Shown here piece by piece: positions 41,326 through 51,353 of a stretch of DNA of 51,353 bases; positions within the stretch are counted from its first letter, which is position 1, and each line of letters opens with the position of its first letter. The translations under genes were made by a program, and so were the position numbers. The DNA comes from Mycoplasmoidaceae bacterium (GTDB lineage: Bacteria > Bacillota_I > Bacilli_A > Mycoplasmatales > Mycoplasmoidaceae), in assembly GCA_024427105.1 (NCBI GenBank), contig JAKSVR010000002.1, positions 1 through 51,353 on the forward strand, read 5' to 3'. The notes below the pieces were generated by a model. That model worked only from the letters and a program-made list of their open reading frames with translations. It did no database searches and was not told where the DNA came from.

Positions 41326-42423
41326 TTACACATTAAACCTAAAATAAATAACGTCTCCATCTTTTACAATATAGTCCTTCCCTTCAACACGAAGTAATCC
41401 TTTTGCTTTGACTTCGTTTTCTGATCCCAAACTAATTAAATCTGAACTATTCATTACTTCAGCACGAATAAAACCTTTTTTAATATCGGTATGTATAATA
41501 CCAGCACATTCTGGTGCAGACATACCATTGACAAATGTTCAAGCCTTAACCTCATCTTTGCCAAAGGTAAAGAAGCTGGATAAATTAAGCAATTTATATG
41601 CTTGAACAATAACTGATGATAAACCCGTTTCTTTTAAGCCCAAGTCTTGCATAAATGGAATTTTATCTTCATCAGATAGTTTAGATATTTCATATTCTAT
41701 TTGTGCAGAAATAGGAACAATAATATCATTTGTCTTTAGACAACTCTTTAATTGCTTTAAATATTCATTGTTTTCAGGATGAGCAATGCTTGCTTCATCT
41801 ACATTAGCAATAAATAATGTTGGTTTAAAAGTTAAGAAATTGTCTATCTTGATTTGTTTATATTCTTCTTCACTAAAAGTTAGATCCTTAACTAACTTGT
41901 TGTCCATTAATTGCTTTTGCACTCTAGCATATAGATTATCGAGAAACTTTGCTTCTTTATCACCAGATAAAGCTTTACGATGAACTTTTTCAATCTTTTT
42001 ATTAACTACATCTAGGTCAGCCACAATTAATTCTAAATTGATAATTTCAACATCACGTTTAGGGTCAACCGAATTATAAACATGAGTGATATCTTTACTT
42101 GCAAAGCATCTGACAACATGACAGATTGCATCAGCTTCACGAATGTTGGCTAAAAATTGGTTACCTAATCCTTCTCCTTTGCTTGCACCTTTAACTAATC
42201 CGGCAATATCAACAAAACGACAAATTGCGGGGGTTGTTTTTTCGGGTTGAATTAAAGAAGCAAGAGATGTTAATCTCTTGTCAGGAACAGCTACAATGCC
42301 CACATTTGGTTCAATTGTTGCAAATGGGTAATTAGCTGCTTCAACTTGTGAATTTGTTATTGCATTAAACAATGTTGACTTCCCAACATTGGGCAATCCA
42401 ACAATACCAACGAATAAATTCAT
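41326..42423 (-). CDS. ychF: YchF, universally conserved P-loop ATPase
   Basis: A 365-residue OBG-family protein. It has G1 [15 protein letters not shown] near residue 10, [10 protein letters not shown] near 35, [17 protein letters not shown] near 70, NVDE in the place of the usual NKxD, and a C-terminal TGS domain with MSAPECAG and [12 protein letters not shown]. The family binds ATP better than GTP and is linked to ribosome function and stress. One TGA (41539-41541) is Trp. It lies 3 nt after fba. Confidence 0.95.
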
Positions 42424-42426
42424 GTT

Positions 42427-43362
42427 CTAAGCTTTGTGTTCAGATCCAAACATTTGGATTTTTTCCTTAACGATAGCTTTGATTGCTTCGGTTCCTGGTT
42501 TTAATAACTTACGAGGATCAAAACCTTTAGTTTTTTTATCTAAATCTGTTTTAGCTTCAATGTATTGTCTTGTTGCTCGAGCAAAAGCTAATTGACATTC
42601 AGTATTAACGTTGATCTTGCAAATACCAAGAGATATTGCTTTAGATATTTGGTCTGCAGGAATGCCTGTTCCACCATGTAAAACGAGAGGTTTGTTGTTC
42701 ACAGCTGAAAAAATTTGTTGTAATTTAGCAAAATCTAAACCTTTTCAACCAGCAGGATAAATTCCATGGATGTTTCCAATACCTGCCGCCAAACAACATA
42801 TTTCGGTTTGTGCTACCATTGCTGCACATTCTTCAACATTGGCAAGTTCACCAGAAGATGTAACACCGTCTTCACTTCCGCCGATACCACCAACTTCTGC
42901 TTCAACAGTTGCATTTGTTTTTTTAGCTAAGTCTATGATTTCTTTAGTCTTTGCTATGTTTTCAGCAAATGGTAATTTAGAACCATCAAACATAACAGAA
43001 CTAAATCCGGCTTCTAATGCAGCAACACAAGCTTCGTAGGTTCCATGGTCAACATGTAGCGCTACTGGAACTGTTATATTCTTTGTCTCCATAGTGTTTT
43101 CTACCATATCAACTACATTCTTTCAACCAAACATGTATTTGGCTGCTCCAGATGATACACCAAGAATTATTGGTGAATTTGCTGCTTGAGCGGCATCTAA
43201 TACAGCACCAATTCATTCAAGGTTGTTAATATTAATAGCTGGAATAGCATAACGCCCAGCTACTGCTTTGGTTAACATATCTTGCATATTAACAAGATGT
43301 GATTTGTGTGATTTTCTAATTATCTTAGAAAATTTACTTTTAATCTTTTCAAAATAGTTCAT
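42427..43362 (-). CDS. fba: Fructose-bisphosphate aldolase, class II
   Basis: A 311-residue zinc-dependent aldolase of glycolysis. Zinc ligands and motifs are visible in VALHVDHGTYEA, ATVEAEVGGIGG, GIGNIHGIYP and LVLHGGTGIP. The usual start is near MLVNMKDML; here about 20 basic residues (MNYFEKIKSKFSK...) precede it. GGGAGA 7 nt before the ATG at 43362 supports this start. Several TGA codons are Trp. It heads the run fba-ychF-tdk. Confidence 0.95.
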
Positions 43363-43390
43363 ATTGTTCTCCCATATATATTTTAATATT

Positions 43391-43419
43391 ATTTTTGTTA
43401 TTTAAAAAATAACAAAAAT
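43391..43419. repeat. Perfect 13-bp palindrome between fba and rpoE
   Basis: Arms ATTTTTGTTATTT and AAATAACAAAAAT with a 3-nt spacer. It lies directly after the rpoE terminator and 29 nt before the fba start. It may be a second terminator, or an operator upstream of fba. Confidence 0.55.
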
Positions 43420-43444
43420 AAAAAAGATGCTTACTCAGCATCTT
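43420..43444 (-). terminator. Terminator of the rpmH-to-rpoE operon
   Basis: Eight-base-pair stem AAGATGCT / AGCATCTT with a 5-nt loop and T-run on the reverse strand. It contains the rpoE stop codon. Confidence 0.8.
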
Positions 43445-43907
43445 CTTCTATTTCTTCATCAGATGACTCACTCTCCTGATCTTCTGTTTCATCATCTTCT
43501 TCATCCACATCATGCATAAGCTTTTCTTTATATTCTTTATGCATTGCTTCAAGATCTTCTTCATCGTAGAAAGCTTCTTGTTCGAGCATTGCTTTATCAT
43601 TTAAATCAGCAAGACGTTTTGCTTCAGCTTCTTCTTCTTGTTTAAAGTCATATAGAGCATGACTTAAAGATGCTTGTTCTTCTTCGGTTAAAAATTCTCT
43701 TACTTTCCATTCGTGATTACCAGTAAAGATAAAACGATGATCTTGTAATAAACATGTGTATACATGTCCAACAATCTTTTGTTCTTCGGAATCTAATTTA
43801 GCTTTTTTAACAAGATCAGCTCATAATTGTTCAAATGTAAAAGCTTTGTTTCTATATTTAGTTTTAGCTAATTCATAAGCTAATGTAATAATTTGTTTGT
43901 TTTCCAT
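43431..43907 (-). CDS. rpoE: RNA polymerase delta subunit
   Basis: A 158-residue protein with an N-terminal HARE-HTH domain (residues 1-75, with FTFEQLWADLVKKA) and a highly acidic C-terminal tail (Asp/Glu-rich from about 120 to the end). This is the architecture of the Gram-positive delta subunit, which speeds RNA polymerase recycling and sharpens promoter selectivity. A TGA-encoded Trp at residue 29 hides the gene under the standard code. It lies 27 nt downstream of gltX on the same strand. Confidence 0.88.
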
Positions 43908-43934
43908 AGTTCGTTCCTATCTATATAAGTATAT

Positions 43935-46144
<2,210 letters not shown>

Positions 46145-46145
46145 G

Positions 46146-46949
46146 TTATTTCTTAAATATGTTATATAGTTTCTTTCATTGGTTGTAATCTAATTGTTCA
46201 GAACGAACATTAGAATCAAAGCCCAACTTGATTAGTTCAGTGGTTAATTTTGATTTATTAATTGTGGGTGGAATATTGTTTATTAATTTTTTTCTTTTGG
46301 CCAAAAAGAATGGACGAATAAATTTATAAAATGCTGGATCATAGGTTTCTTGGTTTTTTTTATTTAATAAAACCATTGCTGAATCAACTTTGGGAACCGG
46401 TACAAAGTTTGTATTTTTAATTGTCATCACTTTGTGCATATCAAAATAATAATTAATAATGTTTGTGGAAGCATTACGATTAGACGGTTTGCTAAACACC
46501 CACTTATCAGCTACTTCTTTTTGAACCATGATATAAAGTGTTTTAATTTTCTTGTTGGCTAAACACTTTAAGATAATGGGTGTAGTAATTGAATATGGAA
46601 TATTGGCAATAACGATAATGCGTTTGTATTGCGAAGCTACCTTATCTAAATCTAATTCTAGAAAGTCATCATTAATCAATTTAATGTTTGTGTTTTTAAA
46701 TGTGTGCGATAAACTTGCGCACAAACGCTTGTCTAATTCTACACAAATGACTGGTTTATGGGTGGTAACTAAATAATTAGTAATAGCACCCAAACCCGGA
46801 CCTATTTCCAAAATACAATCATATGGTTCTAAATTAGGAATGTGTGAACAAATTTCATTCACAATATTTTGATTAGACAAAAAGTTTTGCCCCATCTTTT
46901 TAGAAGGCAAAAACTTTTTATTTTTTAATGTTTGTCTAATGTTCTCCAT
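46146..46949 (-). CDS. rsmA: RsmA (KsgA), 16S rRNA dimethyladenosine transferase
   Basis: A 267-residue SAM-dependent enzyme that dimethylates two adjacent adenosines in the 16S rRNA 3' hairpin. It has SKKMGQNFLSNQNIV, the SAM loop LEIGPGLGAIT, and the NIPYSITTPI catalytic motif. It continues past TGA 46176-46178 (Trp) for nine further residues to TAA 46146. The start overlaps the yidC stop by one base. Mutants of this gene give kasugamycin resistance in other bacteria. Confidence 0.95.
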
Positions 46950-48112
46950 TACAAATCAAAATTAACTAAATGTGCACCAGATGCTTTTTCTTTGCTCTTG
47001 CGTTTTTGAATTAATATATGGATAATGTATGCTTGTAAAACACTAAATAATGAGTTAAGGAACCAATATACCCCTACACCGACAGCAGAGAACGCAACGA
47101 TCACAACCATTACAATCATAAATATATTTTGAGTTCGTTGTGTCTTCTTGTACTGCTTTTTGCCAGCATCAGATGCTGTCGCGGCAGTTCTACTTCTCTT
47201 TCGTGCGAAGATTTGTGGCATCTTCATACTAAATACTTGGCTACCAGCTACAAGCAATAGGAAGAAAATGTATGTTCAACCCATATGTGTGAAGTTACCA
47301 AACACTTCAGTTAATGGCGTTGCAGCAAAGTTTCAAATATTAAATAATACTGTTACCTTAATTGGCCGAACAATCGTTACCACACGATAAATAATTAAGA
47401 AAATAGGTAAAGTTAAGAACATTTGTTCAAAAGCAGCAAACGGTTTCACATTATTCTTTGAATACAAAGCCATGATTTCTTGTTGCTTCATTTGCTTAGA
47501 TTGTGCGTCTTGAGCATCTTTATACTTGGCATTAATTTCAGCAACCTGACCTTGGATTTCAGTCATTTTTTCGTTTTGGAAAGTTGACTTTAATGAAATT
47601 GCCATTGTTAAAATACGAATGAATAATAACAATAAGAAAATAACCAATAAGGCGTTCATTCCACCCCATCAATCACGCATTTGTCACATCATTAATGTTG
47701 ATAAAGCAGCAGCGGGTCATACGAATAGTGCATAGAATGGACTGTGAGCACCTTTACCAGAAATACTTCAGTCAAAACTTAAAGTGTTATACTGGGTGGC
47801 TCCTGCAGCCATTTGTAAATCATAACGATAATCACCGGTTTGTGCAAAAGGAAAACCAAATTCTAGTCCTTGACCGATTGCGGAGTTTTGAGCAACGGTT
47901 TTTTCAATCATTGATTGAAAACAGCCTCACAAACCCATAAGCATCATAAATAAGAAAATGGCAATCTTAGTCCATTTCCAAATTTGTTGAAAAACTTTTT
48001 TGACAGTTGCTTGCTTAGTGGATTTTTTATCAGCTCAAAATGGGCTTCCGGCTGAAGCGGCAGGATCATTTCCACTAATACTTGAATATTTTAATGCTGT
48101 ATTACTTCCCAT
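46949..48112 (-). CDS. yidC: YidC, membrane protein insertase
   Basis: A 387-residue insertase that places proteins in the membrane alone or with SecYEG. A first membrane segment lies near residues 47-65, then an extracytoplasmic domain of about 65 residues, then a block of about five helices between residues 128 and 365. The cytoplasmic loop with [18 protein letters not shown] and the C-terminal basic tail are typical of YidC/Oxa1. It is larger than the Bacillus SpoIIIJ type. TGA codons are Trp in many places. It overlaps rnpA by 11 nt and is the MG464 position. Confidence 0.93.
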
Positions 48113-48452
48113 TTTGGTATTGTTTTATTATTTTAATTAAAGATTCTTTGATTTGTAAATAAGTTTTTTTTAAATAAATTGAGTTTGGCTTAATTAAAAC
48201 CTTAATTCCACCTTTTAAATCACTATTGATTAAGATGCTTCTTAATTGACGTTTAATCTTATTTCTTGTCACAGCGTGCTTAAATTGTGTTTTGTTAACT
48301 AATAAAGCATAATCGATTTGTGATTTATTAGACTGCTGTGACAACCAAAGAGTGAGGCAAGGTAAATTCCATTTCTTACTTCTTTTTAACAACTGAACAA
48401 TTTCTTGGTTGGTTTTAATAGAAGTCAAAACTGTAGAAGCTTTATCTTTCAT
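48102..48452 (-). CDS. rnpA: RNase P protein component
   Basis: A 116-residue basic protein that supports the catalytic RNA of RNase P in tRNA 5'-end processing. The RNR motif reads [14 protein letters not shown], near residue 61, and a hydrophobic N-terminal fold is followed by the basic helix. Its start overlaps the rpmH end by 11 nt, and its end overlaps the yidC start by 11 nt. The rpmH-rnpA-yidC order is one of the most conserved in bacteria. Confidence 0.95.
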   Translation of the reverse strand: MKDKASTVLTSIKTNQEIVQLLKRSKKWNLPCLTLWLSQQSNKSQIDYALLVNKTQFKHAVTRNKIKRQLRSILINSDLKGGIKVLIKPNSIYLKKTYLQIKESLIKIIKQYQNGK

Positions 48453-48588
48453 CTGAAACGGTTAATCTTTTTCTTCCTTTGCTTCTTCTAGCTTTTAAAA
48501 CTTTACGGCCTTTTGATGTTTTAGATCTCACTAAAAAACCGTGTGTTTTAGCTCGTTTTGCTTTGTTTGGTTGATATGTTCTTTGCAT
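48442..48588 (-). CDS. rpmH: Ribosomal protein L34
   Basis: A 48-residue very basic protein of the large subunit. The sequence starts [18 protein letters not shown] and continues with the [22 protein letters not shown] pattern of L34. The ribosome-binding site AGAGGG lies 5 nt before the ATG. It is first in the leftward operon and faces dnaA across a 73-nt gap. No frame of at least 60 aa exists here, so it is easy to miss. Confidence 0.97.
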   Translation of the reverse strand: MQRTYQPNKAKRAKTHGFLVRSKTSKGRKVLKARRSKGRKRLTVSDER

Positions 48589-48622
48589 ATTTTCCCTCTC
48601 TAATAAAAACTATTTTTTATTA

Positions 48623-48628
48623 ATTATA
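48623..48628 (-). promoter_or_regulatory. -10 box for the rpmH operon
   Basis: Perfect TATAAT on the reverse strand 34 nt before the rpmH ATG. It is one of several AT-rich hexamers in the rpmH-dnaA gap. Confidence 0.5.
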
Positions 48629-48641
48629 ATATATATTAATT

Positions 48642-48647
48642 TATAAT
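48642..48647 (+). promoter_or_regulatory. -10 box for dnaA
   Basis: Perfect TATAAT 14 nt before the dnaA ATG; no Shine-Dalgarno lies between. The 73-nt gap has no recognisable DnaA box. Confidence 0.55.
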
Positions 48648-48661
48648 ACAAAAAACTCGTT

Positions 48662-49984
48662 ATGCCTGCTGATATTTCAGAGAAAATTAAAGAAAATCTT
48701 GATAAAACATTAGCATCTTTGAGGGAAAAAAGTTCTAACAAAGAATTTTTTGATAAATTTGTGGCATCATTGCAATTAAAAAATTGCACAAATAACGTAT
48801 TAACTATTGTTGCAAAAAACAACTTCGCTAAACAAGTTATTTTAAATGATTTTATTAACGATATTACAAATCACTTCAACTCATACGAAAACACTAATTA
48901 CGAATTCAAGGTTGTTTCGGAAAACGAAAATAAAGTAATGGCTACTAAGGTTGAATATCAACCGATTGGTAAAGTAATAGGACTAAATAAAGATTACACT
49001 TTTAACAACTTGGTTGTGGGTCCTTTTAATAATTCTGCATGTCTGGCGGGAAGGCAAATAACAACAGATCATTTTATTAGTCCATTATTTATTAGTGCTA
49101 ATGTGGGTTTGGGCAAAACCCATCTTTTGAACGCTATTGGAAATGAATTTGTAAAGGTATATCCAGATAAATCTGTTAAATATATTTCATCAGATGATTT
49201 CAGTCGACAAATATATGGTGCTTTGATGTCAGATGATAAATTGGCTATTGAAAAAATAAAAGATGAATATTTTGCATATGATCTTTTATTAATTGATGAT
49301 ATCCAAATCTTATCTGGTAGAACAAAGATTAATGAATTGTTGTTTGTAATTTTTAACAATGCTATAAAAAATATAGATTTGTTAGTTGGTTTTGAAGATA
49401 GAATGAAATCAAGATTTCATTCTGGTATTACACTAACAATTCAAAAACCAGATATTGAAAATGTAGTAGAAATCATCAATAGAAAAGTAGAAGAAACAAA
49501 CAAAGTTTATACTTTTTCACCAGATGCTGTGTCCTTTATTGCTAGAAGAAACACAACCGATATCAGAAGGTTAATTGGTGATATTAATCAAATTTTGTTT
49601 TTTGCAGCTAATAATCTACCAAAATATTCTGTGATTGACTTAAACACTGTAAGAAGTATTTTGGCGCCATCCAATCAAGAAGAAATTAATTTATTTGGAT
49701 ATGATATGGATCCAAACATAATTATTGAACAGGTTTGTAATAGTTATGGTGTTAAAGTTGATATGGTTAAATCAAAATCTAAATTAAAATATTTAATTAC
49801 ACCAAGAAATGTTTGTATGTATGTTTTAAGAAATAAATTTAATATGACATATTCACAAATTGGACAATTATTTTCTGGAAGAGATCATTCAACTGTTATG
49901 TCAGCTATTGAAAAAATAGAAAAAATAATTAAATCTGATCCGGATTTAAACACAACAATTGAAAACATTTATAAGAAAATGTAA
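48662..49984 (+). CDS. dnaA: DnaA, replication initiator with atypical AAA+ core
   Basis: A 440-residue DnaA that binds oriC and melts it. Domain I is at residues 1-80, the AAA+ domain at about 105-330, and the DNA-binding domain IV has the signature GRDHSTV near residue 410. The Walker A region is ANVGLGKT (146-153), where the first residue is normally Gly. Walker B LLIDD is present. The sensor I loop (usually TSDRxPxxI) is absent: the protein goes from FNNAIKNIDLLV straight to GFEDRMKSRF (residues 231-252). The box VII arginine and sensor II arginine region (DIRRLI) are kept. The frame is continuous without TGA. Confidence 0.95.
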   Translation: MPADISEKIKENLDKTLASLREKSSNKEFFDKFVASLQLKNCTNNVLTIVAKNNFAKQVILNDFINDITNHFNSYENTNYEFKVVSENENKVMATKVEYQPIGKVIGLNKDYTFNNLVVGPFNNSACLAGRQITTDHFISPLFISANVGLGKTHLLNAIGNEFVKVYPDKSVKYISSDDFSRQIYGALMSDDKLAIEKIKDEYFAYDLLLIDDIQILSGRTKINELLFVIFNNAIKNIDLLVGFEDRMKSRFHSGITLTIQKPDIENVVEIINRKVEETNKVYTFSPDAVSFIARRNTTDIRRLIGDINQILFFAANNLPKYSVIDLNTVRSILAPSNQEEINLFGYDMDPNIIIEQVCNSYGVKVDMVKSKSKLKYLITPRNVCMYVLRNKFNMTYSQIGQLFSGRDHSTVMSAIEKIEKIIKSDPDLNTTIENIYKKM

Positions 49985-50086
49985 AGTGGAGAAAATGTGG
50001 AAATGTTATATTTATATAAAGAAAGAAAAATTGACTTTTCCACAACCTATAATAATATAAATAAAATAAATTAAAATTAAGAAAAT
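49985..50086 (+). other. oriC: Probable replication origin (oriC), dnaA-dnaN intergenic region
   Basis: The gap holds two DnaA-box-like sites in opposite orientation: TGTGGAAAT (49996-50004, reverse of ATTTCCACA) and TTTTCCACA (50036-50044, one change from TTATCCACA). A very AT-rich stretch (50048-50086) follows and could be the unwinding element. The position between dnaA and dnaN, where gene orientation diverges, is the usual origin place. Only two boxes are seen, so the core is minimal. Confidence 0.7.
50031..50058 (+). promoter_or_regulatory. Promoter of dnaN, overlapping a DnaA box
   Basis: TTGACT (50031-50036) and TAATAT (50053-50058) are 16 bp apart. The DnaA-like box TTTTCCACA lies between them, so DnaA bound there could block the promoter. 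Another TATAAT starts at 50048, but at a poor distance from TTGACT. Confidence 0.45.
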
Positions 50087-51199
50087 ATGAAATTCACAAT
50101 TAAGAAAAACATAATTTTAGATTGTTTAAAAAACATAAATACGTTAATTGATACAACTAACGTTAATCCGACACTGTCAGCTGTACATATTAAAGCTGAC
50201 CAAAACAAACTTATTTTTATAGCAACAAATGGTTCAGCTAAATATCAACAAACAATAAAAGAAGTGAAAATAACTGATGGTGGAGACATATTGGTTGAAG
50301 CTAAATTACTTTATTCATATATTTCAAAAATCAATCAAGAAGATATTACTATTAATCAAATTGATGAAAAAATATTACAAATCCACACACAGAAATTTTC
50401 GTGTGAGATTAATTTAATTGATGATTCTTCTTTCCCTATTCTAACTTTTGAATATGAAAATTGAAAGAAAGTAACGATAAATTACGATACTTTGTTAAGT
50501 ATCTCTCAAAGAATTAAACCATTCATTTCTTCATCTTTTTCAAATTCTAACCCAGCAACAAATGGTGTTCTATTTAACCCTATAGATGAAAAACAAATGG
50601 AATGTGTAGCATCTGACACTTTTAGAATGGCGTATTATAAATTTGATTACATTGGTGATTCAGTTAGATTTATTATTGAACCAAAAGCTATAGATATGGC
50701 GATTGAAATTCTCTCTTCATCAAAATCTAAATCTATCGATTTTTATTTAAGTGAAAAAGAAATGATTTTAAATTTAAATAATACATTAATTGGATTTGCT
50801 TTGTATAAAGATGTTTATCCTAACATTATCAAAGCTATTTTATCTCCACAAAAACATTCTTTTACTGTTAAACTAAATGATTTAATTAATGCCATCCAGA
50901 GAGGATCTGTTTTTGTTGAAAAAGAACAAAGACCAATCATTAATTTAAAAATAGAAAATAATAAATTAATTCTTAAAGCTATTTCAACCGAACGTGGTAA
51001 TGCTTTTGAAGAACTTGATTTATTAAAATCAAATATAGACACTTTTGAAGTCAAATTGAACCAAAGATTATTTTTAAATTTGATTAATACAATTAAAACT
51101 GAAACTATCACATTTAACTTTAATTCAACAAACGCACCAATAGTGATTTCATCTGACAATCCATACTTTTTAAATTTGATTCTTCCACTAAGAAGTTAA
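50087..51199 (+). CDS. dnaN: DNA polymerase III beta sliding clamp
   Basis: A 370-residue ring-forming clamp. Three repeated domains of about 120 residues are visible, and the C-terminus ends in NPYFLNLILPLRS, equivalent to the usual end with the conserved P(M/L)R that forms part of the protein-binding pocket. The start MKFTIKKNIILDCL is normal. One TGA (50462-50464) is Trp. It follows dnaA and the probable origin, as in most bacteria. Confidence 0.96.
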
Positions 51200-51353
51200 T
51201 TACAAATAATATTTTTTAACCATTTTTTGAATTATTTTTAACAAATTATCAATATGATGTCTTGTTAACCTTAATTTTTTGCATATTTCACAGTTTTTAT
51301 ATCCTAAAGATTTTAAATACATTACTTTTCTGATTGTTGGTTGAGAATAATGT
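51200..51353 (-). CDS. Partial gene for a helix-turn-helix protein
   Basis: The C-terminal 50 residues of a reverse-strand gene enter the window. They include TIRKVMYLKSLGYKNCEIC, then a second helix pair (RLTRHHIDNLLK), a pattern like a sigma-70 region 4 or a small HTH repressor. The stop codon TAA is directly next to the dnaN stop, so the genes converge with no terminator between them. The rest lies outside the window, so the family is uncertain. Confidence 0.5.
   Translation of the reverse strand, partial: HYSQPTIRKVMYLKSLGYKNCEICKKLRLTRHHIDNLLKIIQKMVKKYYL

Noticed and set aside
50031..50053. TTGACT with TATAAT at 50048-50053 as the dnaN promoter
   Set aside because: The spacing is only 11 bp, too short for sigma-70. 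TAATAT at 50053-50058 gives 16 bp and was preferred.

Overview
This window is the replication-origin region and neighbouring housekeeping genes of a small, AT-rich genome in the class Mollicutes (Mycoplasma and relatives). The main evidence is the code: nearly every long gene reads correctly only if UGA is tryptophan, while TAA and TAG are the stops. I reconstructed gene ends on that basis. The order gltX-(ispE)-rsmA-yidC-rnpA-rpmH, divergent from dnaA, and the order secDF-apt both match Mycoplasma genitalium. The species cannot be fixed from sequence alone. The anaerobic ribonucleotide reductase and the MEP isoprenoid genes suggest an oxygen-poor niche, as in the vaginal and gut lineages near Malacoplasma or Ureaplasma; that is inference.

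Layout. 1-3000: a partial membrane protein, then the leftward operon rsmI-ybeY-era-recO. 3048-3952: ybaB-recR. 3968-7353: SRP RNA, dnaG, glyS. 7426-11189: a membrane protein, ftsH, hpt, ispF. 11275-14902: apt and a fused secDF. 14993-18011: hisS-aspS. 18019-25443: a PAP2-like phosphatase, then a two-gene ABC system with a giant FtsX-type permease. 25461-29912: fpg, coaD, pta, a DUF1846 protein and a YigZ/IMPACT protein. 29939-33000: a lipoprotein, a deoxynucleoside kinase, ispD. 33139-36048: rplK-rplA and two tandem lipoproteins. 36235-39473: pth, nrdD, nrdG and a detached NrdD C-terminus. 39495-43362: a membrane protein, tdk, ychF, fba. 43431-48588: the leftward operon rpmH-rnpA-yidC-rsmA-ispE-gltX-rpoE. 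48662-51199: dnaA, the probable oriC and dnaN. The window ends in a partial HTH gene.

The most striking find is a split class III ribonucleotide reductase. NrdD (647 aa) stops just after the first CxxC of its C-terminal zinc ribbon. After nrdG, a separate 62-aa gene with its own promoter and ribosome-binding site supplies the second CxxC and the glycyl-radical motif RITGYL. The two pieces total 709 aa, about one normal NrdD, so the zinc site and the radical must be contributed by two chains.

Other points of interest are a DnaA that lacks the sensor I loop and the first Walker A glycine, widespread probable leaderless promoters (TATAAT 6-14 nt before ATG), a tandem lipoprotein family with a cloned promoter-hairpin and a third relic copy, and traces of old TGA stops at gene junctions. 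The genes jointly cover replication and repair, translation, protein export and turnover, nucleotide salvage and reduction, glycolysis to acetate, and part of isoprenoid synthesis. No tRNA, rRNA, insertion sequence or CRISPR array was recognised. No gene-free stretch exceeds 300 bases.
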